This document shows positions 1 through 5,982 of a DNA stretch of 13,797 nucleotides, one piece after another (positions within the stretch are counted from its first letter, which is position 1; every line of letters starts with the position of its first letter). Position numbers and translations under genes: made by a program. Source of the DNA: Verrucomicrobia bacterium UBA3222 (lineage in GTDB: Bacteria; Verrucomicrobiota; Verrucomicrobiia; Opitutales; UBA9783); the NCBI GenBank assembly GCA_002363035.1, contig DEWA01000016.1, positions 1 to 13,797 on the forward strand, read 5' to 3'. The notes under the pieces are model-generated. The model did no database searches and was not told where the DNA came from. It saw only the letters and a program-made list of their open reading frames with translations.

Positions 1-980
1 TTGGCGAAAATTTCTTCCAATCCTTTACGGGCGATACGAAACCGCAGGCAACGCGTACGTGTGCGGGCGAATTGTTGAACGCTTACGCGCAAAAAGTTTC
101 GATCGTTCTCACGGGAAGCGCCGATGTATTCGGGTCGGTCGGAAATTATCTTAAAAACGGCGGCGATTTTTCGGCAACGAACCCGAGCGGGCGTAATTTA
201 TTTTTCGGTGTGCGCGAGCATGCCATGGGGGCGATTTTGAACGGTATCGCCTATGACGGATTTTACCAACCCTCCGGTTCGGCATATTTGGTATTTTCCG
301 ATTATTTGAAACCTGCATTACGCGTGGCGGCGTTGGCGCGATTGCCGGTGTGGTATTTTTTCTCGCACGATTCGTTCGCCGTCGGCGAGGACGGTCCGAC
401 GCATCAGCCGATTGAGCAGCTCGCGGGCTTGCGGGCGATGCCGAATGTTCATGTGTATCGTCCCGCGGATATCGATGAATGTGCCGCGTGCTTTCAATGC
501 GCCACCGAAGATCACGAAGGTCCGAGTGTGTTTGCGTTGTCGCGGCAAGTGCTTCCGTACGTATCGGTTTTGTCCAAAGAGGAAAAGTTCGAAGGTTCAC
601 TCCACGGCGGGTACGTACTTTTGCGCGAGACGGAGCCCCTGCGGTGTATTTTGATGGCAACGGGAAGCGAAGTTTCGCTTGCGCTTCGGGCGGCGGAACG
701 CTTGGGCGGATTTGTGCGCGTCGTTTCCATGCCCTGTTGCGAATTATTTTTGGAACAAAGCGATACGTACAAAGAGGAAGTGTTGCCGAAAGTCTGCACC
801 CGTCGGGTTGCCGTTGAAGCGGGAGCAACGCAACCGTGGTACCGTTTTGTCGGTTTGGACGGTTTTGTATTTGGTTTGGATCGTTTCGGTGCAAGCGCGC
901 CTGCGGAGATTTTGAAGGAAAAATTCGGTTTTACGTCGGAGAAGCTCGTCGAAAAAGTTAAGGAAACGTTCGGTTTTTGA
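1..980 (+). CDS. tkt: Transketolase, C-terminal half (5' end outside window)
   Basis: Transketolase moves two-carbon units between sugar phosphates in the non-oxidative pentose phosphate pathway, using thiamine diphosphate (TPP), in the cytoplasm. The frame is open from base 3, so the gene enters from the left and about 325 residues are visible of a usual 650-680. The visible part starts just before the pyrimidine-binding domain (ATRT.AGELLNAYA). It contains the REHAM block with the glutamate that activates TPP, about 70 residues in, then SDYLKPALRVAALARLPV and the family hallmark HDSFAVGEDGPTHQP. The C-terminal regulatory domain, with MATGSEVSLAL, follows. The TTG at base 72 is not the real start, because conserved transketolase sequence lies upstream of it. 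The gene converges on the T3S operon and they share a terminator. Identification is firm; only the missing N-terminus is unknown. Confidence 0.96.
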   Translation, partial: GENFFQSFTGDTKPQATRTCAGELLNAYAQKVSIVLTGSADVFGSVGNYLKNGGDFSATNPSGRNLFFGVREHAMGAILNGIAYDGFYQPSGSAYLVFSDYLKPALRVAALARLPVWYFFSHDSFAVGEDGPTHQPIEQLAGLRAMPNVHVYRPADIDECAACFQCATEDHEGPSVFALSRQVLPYVSVLSKEEKFEGSLHGGYVLLRETEPLRCILMATGSEVSLALRAAERLGGFVRVVSMPCCELFLEQSDTYKEEVLPKVCTRRVAVEAGATQPWYRFVGLDGFVFGLDRFGASAPAEILKEKFGFTSEKLVEKVKETFGF

Positions 981-1095
981 GGGCTTTTGCAAAATTTTCC
1001 CTTACAAAGGTTATTTTTTCCGTTTATCGGTTAAAATTTTCGTTCATGCGGACTTTGGAAGCACTCCGTCCGAAGCATTAAAGGTCATGAAATAA

Positions 1096-1134
1096 AAAAC
1101 GCGGAGGCATATGAACCTCCGCGTTTTGTTTTTT
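1096..1134. terminator. Two-way rho-independent terminator between tkt and the T3S operon
   Basis: A perfect 8-bp GC-rich stem (CGCGGAGG at 1100-1107 with CCTCCGCG at 1116-1123) is extended by four A-T pairs around an 8-base loop. A T-rich run follows on the plus strand (1124-1134) and an A run precedes it (1094-1099), which is a U tract when read on the minus strand. It lies between two convergent genes and can end both transcripts. The rest of the 981-1178 gap shows no gene. Confidence 0.88.
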
Positions 1135-1178
1135 AAGCACACCCGCCGTGTGCCCGACACAGTGGTCGGAATGCGTCC

Positions 1179-2360
1179 CTAACACTTGACGTTTTGCTCG
1201 ATATCGAGAACCGTCTTCATCATTTGTTGTACCATCTGCGAGACTTCCTCTTCGTCCTTAAAGAGATCTTTCATAAAATTCTGGATCGAATTGGCAACTT
1301 TATCGATCATATCCGATAAAAGATTGATTTGCTGTTGCAGTTTATCCAGGCTGATTTTTATATTGTTCAATTCCTTTTCGATTTCCGCCAATTCCTTCTG
1401 CGCGAAACCGTTGACAATTTGACCGGTACTGCTCGTCACGCCCGACACAGCACCGGCAACCGCTGCCATGATTTTCAAGAGGTTACTGGCCTGATTGGTG
1501 ACCGCAAATATGGAACCGATACCGGAAGCAAGCGAGAATACGCCGCCGGCAAGACCAAGCCACATGCCGATTTGCTGCAGCTTTTCATTGCCGGTGGCAA
1601 GCCCCGCAATAGTGCACGCGGAACCGGCGACCGTCATGGCGCATCCGCAAATGGCAGCCACCCCGACCGGGGTAGCCGCGCCGCATGTAACAACGGTAAG
1701 AATGACCGAAAATACCGCGACGATTGCCGAAAAGATGGCACCGAGAATACCCCATGCTTTTCGTTTGGCTTCCGCTTCTTCCTTTTTCTTGACCTGCTCC
1801 ACATTTTTCTCGGCAACTTCGGTGTTTTTATCGATCAGCTCTTGGTTTGCCGCCTTCCGATCATTAATCTTTGCCTGCAATGTATTTTGGAGGGTTTGGA
1901 TCAGTTTGGATTTTGAATCCATGGTGAGAAGCATCACCAGACACTCCATCATTTCGCTGTCGAATTTTCCCTGCGTAACGCCTGCTTCTTTAAGTTTGCC
2001 GTCCGACGCTATTTTCCCGATGGTATCGGTCATCTTGTTCGTACATGCGATTATAAATTCCCCGAGGGGCGTTTGCGTGCTTAAATTCAGCGCTTTTGCA
2101 ACTTCGGGCGCCAGGGTCAGCGTTTGGTCAATAAGCTGTCCCGCAGGTATTTCGGGTTCTCGCAGAGAAGGCTTCGGTGTACCGGGAAACGTCGTAATAA
2201 AATCATTTTCCGTATTCGAAACCTCCGTAATGCCTCTGTTATTGGTAACGGGATTCGGCTCGACGGTTTTTGTCGTTGCGGAAGCGTTGTTCGCGTTCGA
2301 ATTTCCAAGGATATCGTTTGGATTCTTTATGTTGAGATTGATTGGAGTATCAACGGACAT
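1179..2360 (-). CDS. Type III secretion hydrophobic translocator, YopB/IpaB type
   Basis: Proteins of this class are exported by a type III secretion system and insert into the host membrane to form the translocation pore. This 393-residue protein has no Sec signal peptide and a polar Asn/Thr/Pro-rich N-terminus. P-S-L-R-E-P at 64-69 fits P-x-L-x-x-P, the motif by which such translocators bind the TPR groove of LcrH/SycD chaperones. A charged, coiled-coil-like stretch spans about 150-200. Hydrophobic segments follow at about 203-255 and 264-289, with a weaker one at 296-312. A second amphipathic coil lies at 320-390. The layout is that of YopB, IpaB and CopB. The gene starts 9 bp after its presumed chaperone gene and has a good ribosome binding site. 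It is the last gene of the operon. Family assignment rests on architecture, motif and neighbour, not on close sequence recognition. Confidence 0.8.
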   Translation of the reverse strand: MSVDTPINLNIKNPNDILGNSNANNASATTKTVEPNPVTNNRGITEVSNTENDFITTFPGTPKPSLREPEIPAGQLIDQTLTLAPEVAKALNLSTQTPLGEFIIACTNKMTDTIGKIASDGKLKEAGVTQGKFDSEMMECLVMLLTMDSKSKLIQTLQNTLQAKINDRKAANQELIDKNTEVAEKNVEQVKKKEEAEAKRKAWGILGAIFSAIVAVFSVILTVVTCGAATPVGVAAICGCAMTVAGSACTIAGLATGNEKLQQIGMWLGLAGGVFSLASGIGSIFAVTNQASNLLKIMAAVAGAVSGVTSSTGQIVNGFAQKELAEIEKELNNIKISLDKLQQQINLLSDMIDKVANSIQNFMKDLFKDEEEVSQMVQQMMKTVLDIEQNVKC

Positions 2361-2366
2361 GATGTT

Positions 2367-2372
2367 TCCTTA
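2367..2372 (-). promoter_or_regulatory. Ribosome binding site of the translocator gene
   Basis: TAAGGA on the minus strand lies 6 bases before the ATG at 2360 and contains the TAA stop of the chaperone gene. Ribosomes finishing the chaperone would thus sit on the translocator's binding site, which suggests coupled translation and supports this start. Confidence 0.75.
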
Positions 2373-2924
2373 TTTTTTTGAGGTGAAAGCTTTGCGCAGG
2401 GCGACGGTCTTTTTAACCAAGACGTCGAGGCTTTTGTTTTTGGATTTGAACGGTTCCTCCTTCGACAGTTTTTCGACCGCTTCGCAACACTTAACGGCCG
2501 CTTCCGGCTGTTGCAGTTTGTAAAGCATTTCCGCAAGCTCCGGATAGTAAGAAAGATTGATTGGGTCGACCTGCGTCAGCGTGAAAAGAGCGATCGTCGC
2601 CTCTTGGTATTTTTTGAGCAGTTTGGAGGTCGCCGCCCAGCCTTCCAAAAATTTGATACACTTCGGATCGTAGGCGCAGAGCGCGGCAAACAGACAATAC
2701 GCCTTCTCGATTTTGTTGTTTTGGTAGAACTCGTAAGCAACGGCGTAAAGCAGTTCCGCATGTTTTTCCGCCGTCGGTATCAAATCTTTCAGGGTCATTT
2801 CTCCCGTGGAGAGCATATGACTGACGAGCAGACTTCTGCCGATTGCTTCATCACTAACGGTTACTTCGGAACCGAGTGCCTTTGCGAGTTCGTTTCGGAT
2901 ATATTGTGCAACGGTGATGGACAT
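2370..2924 (-). CDS. Type III secretion class II chaperone, LcrH/SycD family (TPR)
   Basis: Cytoplasmic chaperone that keeps hydrophobic T3S translocators soluble and secretion-competent. It has 184 residues; the family is usually 150-180. After an N-terminal helical part (1-50) come three TPR-like helix pairs: about 57-90 (LLYAVAYEFYQNNKIEKAYC, then ALCAYDP), 91-121 (ending LTQVDP) and 124-153. The first repeat, with its A-x-x-F/Y-Y-x-x-x-K-x-x-x-A spacing, is the typical LcrH signature. A lysine-rich tail follows. The gene starts 2 bases after the stop of the large upstream gene and lacks an evident Shine-Dalgarno sequence, so translation is probably coupled to that gene. The likely client is the next gene's product, which carries P-x-L-x-x-P; the upstream 763-residue protein may be another client. 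Confidence 0.87.
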   Translation of the reverse strand: MSITVAQYIRNELAKALGSEVTVSDEAIGRSLLVSHMLSTGEMTLKDLIPTAEKHAELLYAVAYEFYQNNKIEKAYCLFAALCAYDPKCIKFLEGWAATSKLLKKYQEATIALFTLTQVDPINLSYYPELAEMLYKLQQPEAAVKCCEAVEKLSKEEPFKSKNKSLDVLVKKTVALRKAFTSKK

Positions 2925-2926
2925 AA

Positions 2927-5218
2927 TTATTCGATGTTGTTGACGGTTTTGTTGTAAATGGTGTATGCCTTGTTTCGGAAATTGGCGGCGGACGTATCGA
3001 AGGTGTTGATTTTGTTCCGCAGTGATTCGATCGATTTGTTAACGCTTTCCAGCTGCGATTGGATGTTACCGATGATGGTATCGTAGGTACTTTTCCAATT
3101 TTTTATGATCGACGGATACACGGCTTTTGTGCGATCGGTGTCTTTGCCGTCCTCTTGTGGACGGTTGTACCAGGAGACCTCTCCTCCGTAGTAACTTTGA
3201 TTGATCACCCCCGTGATATTCATTCGATTGGTCTCCAATTCCCGCGGAAGTTTGCTTTCGTCAGGTTCGTTTATGATGCGCAACAGAGAGCTGTTCACGT
3301 TTGGGTAATGCGGCTCATCACACCAACCCTCGGGGAGCGTCTCTGTTACACTCACATCGCCGTCGTCGTCCACCCAGGCACTGTACCTCCATCTAAGTCT
3401 ACCCTCGCCATCTGTCTCGTATCTGAGATGCTCAATGTTAAGGTTCCAACCTTTCTCATGCCATATGTAGTTCCACATACTCCGACTGATTAGACCGAGC
3501 CCCAACATAAGTCCTCCGGCATAGTGAGTTTCTTTCTTCGGATGGATTCCGTCGCTTGATACGAAGAGATGATTGTAGCAGTGCTTGACATCTTCGATAA
3601 GTCTGTTACGATCGTCTGTCCGAGCATCGGCGTGTTTTATAAACTCCTCCATGCCTTCGTCATTCGCCCGCACCAGCATGTAATTGTTGTTTGCAGATGT
3701 ATGGTAGGTTGCCTTCCCGTCGTCGCCGTTATATTGCAGAACAAAGTAATCTTTACCGTCTATGGTTTTAATGAGGCGCGTTGGATTGCATCCGATCATG
3801 GATAAAATCTGGTATGCTGCGTTCGGAATGCGTTCGTTGTTTTCGTCGCTTTTATTAATCTCTTCCAGACCGCGGTTGATGAAACGGAGGTAGCAACGGA
3901 GAGCCTTGATACGGTAACCGAGTACTTTGATCTGTTCACCGATGGCGGCGGATTTAATTTCCATGAACGATGCCAGAGCATTAACGGGACCGTCGCGATC
4001 GACCAGAAAACCGATGTAAAACGGCTCCAGGTGTGCGATTTCGTTGATGTCATCGGTGTATTTCCGATCCTGTCCGGTCGCGGGATTAGTACCCGTCGGA
4101 GGAGGGTTCGACAGACACGGGAAACCGTTTACGGCGTCGTTTTCGGGAAAGGTCCGGCGCGTACCCGACTTGGTGTAATACAAAATAATGTATTTCAGTT
4201 TATCGAGCAACGGAAGTTCGCCGAAAAAGGAAATTTCGGAGTTTTCCGTTTCGGTGTTTTTTTCTTTTGTCTGATAATACACATCGGCGGACGAATCGTA
4301 GCGGTCGGTCATTGCCGTGACGGAGCCTTTTTTAAAATAACACGCGTACACTTCGCGGCTGCCGGTCAGCTTGTCGGTTTTGATTTTAGTACGCAGGTCG
4401 TCGACGGAGGAAATGTCGTCCGGAATTTTTGAGTGGAATGTTAATATTTTTGTTTTCCAATCTTCCCCTTCCTCTTTTTCTTTTTCTTCCTCCCAATCAA
4501 TCTCCGTTGCTTCGGGCATGGTGTAGGCGTCCGAACCCTGTAGGGCGCTTTTGGCGGTTCCTGCCGTTCGGGTGTACTTTGGGTCTTCATCATCACCATA
4601 TTTGTAGACATCAAAGTACGTGATATCGAAATTTTTAGGCACCATGTATTCGGAGAACGTTTTTTTAATCGCTTCTCCGTCGATCTCCGCAAGACGCAAC
4701 TGCGTTAAGAGTTCACGTACGGCGGGATTTTCAAAATCTTCCCGTCGGATCAAAGTTTGCAGTTGAGATAAATTGTTTTTTGCGCTCGTGATAATTTCGT
4801 GCAGGTTGTTCAGTTCGGAGACGATTTTTCGTACGTAAAACTTGTAAGCTTCGTTTCCTTTCTTACAGGCGTTGGTGAGTTTGTTCTCATCGAGAATTTT
4901 GGCGATATCGAGCGGAAAATCGTATGTTTTTTTTGACAAAACCAACGACAGAACGGCATTGAGCTGATCTTTTAAAACGTTTTCAATCTCCTCCAGCCCG
5001 ACCTTTTTTGCGTCTGTATCCCCGAGAAAAAATTGAACGTAAGCATTGTAAAGTTGCTTCACATACGTCGGCTCGACGGCATTTGTAGCGGGATCGAAGG
5101 CACGGATCCCCTGAGTTGCGAGCGAAGCTTTCCGTGCTTCCCGTACCTGCGCCAACAACGACGCTGTATTTAACGCACTAACGTTGAGGGAGTTCGCCGA
5201 TGACACGGAAGACAGCAT
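2927..5218 (-). CDS. Large hydrophilic protein of unknown family, probable T3S substrate (tip-like or effector)
   Basis: I do not recognise this 763-residue protein. It has no Sec signal and no convincing membrane segment. Its first 20 residues are rich in Ser, Ala and Asn (MLSSVSSANSLNVSALN), as is common in T3S export signals. Visible parts are an N-terminal helical region (about 15-190), a strongly acidic patch (about 240-253), a helical segment at 413-456 (GEQIKVLGYRIKALRCYLRF, then INRGLEEINK), a mixed region rich in Tyr, Trp and Asp (about 495-680), and a C-terminal coiled coil (about 700-763). It heads the operon, in the place that needle-tip protein LcrV holds in Yersinia lcrGVH-yopBD, yet is more than twice as long. 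The ATG at 5218 is preferred to one 99 bases upstream because AAAAGG precedes it and the extension would cross the promoter. It could be a tip protein, an effector or a fused translocator. The gene call is sure; the role is inference. Confidence 0.7.
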   Translation of the reverse strand: MLSSVSSANSLNVSALNTASLLAQVREARKASLATQGIRAFDPATNAVEPTYVKQLYNAYVQFFLGDTDAKKVGLEEIENVLKDQLNAVLSLVLSKKTYDFPLDIAKILDENKLTNACKKGNEAYKFYVRKIVSELNNLHEIITSAKNNLSQLQTLIRREDFENPAVRELLTQLRLAEIDGEAIKKTFSEYMVPKNFDITYFDVYKYGDDEDPKYTRTAGTAKSALQGSDAYTMPEATEIDWEEEKEKEEGEDWKTKILTFHSKIPDDISSVDDLRTKIKTDKLTGSREVYACYFKKGSVTAMTDRYDSSADVYYQTKEKNTETENSEISFFGELPLLDKLKYIILYYTKSGTRRTFPENDAVNGFPCLSNPPPTGTNPATGQDRKYTDDINEIAHLEPFYIGFLVDRDGPVNALASFMEIKSAAIGEQIKVLGYRIKALRCYLRFINRGLEEINKSDENNERIPNAAYQILSMIGCNPTRLIKTIDGKDYFVLQYNGDDGKATYHTSANNNYMLVRANDEGMEEFIKHADARTDDRNRLIEDVKHCYNHLFVSSDGIHPKKETHYAGGLMLGLGLISRSMWNYIWHEKGWNLNIEHLRYETDGEGRLRWRYSAWVDDDGDVSVTETLPEGWCDEPHYPNVNSSLLRIINEPDESKLPRELETNRMNITGVINQSYYGGEVSWYNRPQEDGKDTDRTKAVYPSIIKNWKSTYDTIIGNIQSQLESVNKSIESLRNKINTFDTSAANFRNKAYTIYNKTVNNIE

Positions 5219-5301
5219 GTACCTTTTACACAGCAGATTTCGTGCCAAAGGATATTGCGCAACGCGACGGTGAAGATGGCGCAAGGTTCGGTGCGAAATG
5301 T

Positions 5302-5332
5302 GTTTGACAATAAGCATTTTTTCGGGTCAAAT
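5302..5332. promoter_or_regulatory. Divergent promoter with inverted repeat, infC versus T3S operon
   Basis: On the plus strand, TTGACA (5304-5309) is a perfect -35 box, followed after 17 bases by TCAAAT (5327-5332; four of six matches to TATAAT). Transcription would start near 5339, only about 22 bases before the infC ATG. On the minus strand, TTGACC (5330-5325) is followed after 17 bases by TCAAAC (5307-5302). Both arise from one inverted repeat, TTTGAC-N17-GTCAAA. The plus-strand promoter is convincing. The minus-strand one may be a real promoter or only the other half of an operator. Confidence 0.55.
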
Positions 5333-5361
5333 AAAAAAAATGTTCACAAACGTTCATCTCG

Positions 5362-5982
5362 ATGGTCGGCTTTCCCAAAAAATCTAAGAAATCGTCGCCG
5401 TTTTTCAAAAAGCAGTTCTCCAATTCGCCGCGCAAGAATAAGCAAATCCGTGCGCGGGAAGTGCGCGTCATCGGTGCGGACGGGAAGCAAATCGGAATTT
5501 TACCGTTGCAGGATGCGTTGGAAGCGGCACAAAACGCAGGTTTGGATTTGGTGGAAATTTCGCCGAACGCCCAGCCGCCCGTGTGCAAGATCGTAGACTT
5601 CGGCAAGTACATGTACGACGAAGGGAAGAAGTCGAAATCGAACAAATCGGCATCGGCGAAGCTGAAGGAAATCAAACTCGGAGCGTTGATCGGAGACGGA
5701 GATTTCGAAACCAAGCGTCGGCAGGCGGAGAGCTTTCTTTTTAAAGGCAATAAATTAAAAGTTTTCCTCAATCTGCGCGGTCGGCAAATGGGTAATCCGC
5801 AGCTGGGAATTGATGTGGTGCAACGGATGGCGGACGATTTAAAAAATGTCGGTGTTGCGGACGGGAAAGTCACATTAAGCGGTCGGAATATATTTGTGAT
5901 GATGTCTCCGTTGCCGACCGCGAAGCGCGTTTTGGTGTACGGCAAGCCGACCGAGGATGACGGCGACGCGGAGCCGGTGTGA
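5362..5982 (+). CDS. infC: Translation initiation factor IF-3
   Basis: IF-3 binds the 30S ribosomal subunit, keeps it apart from 50S and checks start codon and initiator tRNA. The protein has 206 residues; most are 170-200. The N-domain (about 26-95) carries the signature NKQIRAREVRVIGADGKQIG, then LDLVEISPNAQPPVCKIVDF. A lysine-rich linker (88-101) follows, then the C-domain (about 101-184) with LKEIKLG, FETKRRQAESFL, K-x-KVFLNLRGRQM and QLGIDVVQRM. Extras are a basic 25-residue N-terminus and an acidic 20-residue tail. No Shine-Dalgarno sequence precedes the ATG. infC often uses a rare start such as AUU for self-control; an in-frame ATC lies 6 bases upstream, so the start is not certain. 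The usual downstream partners rpmI and rplT are absent; the next gene is an amidase. Confidence 0.96.
   Translation: MVGFPKKSKKSSPFFKKQFSNSPRKNKQIRAREVRVIGADGKQIGILPLQDALEAAQNAGLDLVEISPNAQPPVCKIVDFGKYMYDEGKKSKSNKSASAKLKEIKLGALIGDGDFETKRRQAESFLFKGNKLKVFLNLRGRQMGNPQLGIDVVQRMADDLKNVGVADGKVTLSGRNIFVMMSPLPTAKRVLVYGKPTEDDGDAEPV

Noticed and set aside
151..894. 247-codon minus-strand frame across transketolase
   Set aside because: It is the shadow of a certain gene; the product is Arg/Pro/Thr-rich without any domain.
1495..2523. 342-codon open frame on the plus strand
   Set aside because: It lies antisense to the translocator and chaperone genes, has no recognisable domain and no ribosome binding site; it reflects the codon bias of the opposite strand.
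5219..5317. 33-residue N-terminal extension of the large T3S protein (start at 5317)
   Set aside because: It would run through the divergent promoter region, is rich in His/Arg unlike the rest, and has no ribosome binding site; the ATG at 5218 has AAAAGG upstream and a Ser-rich export-type start.
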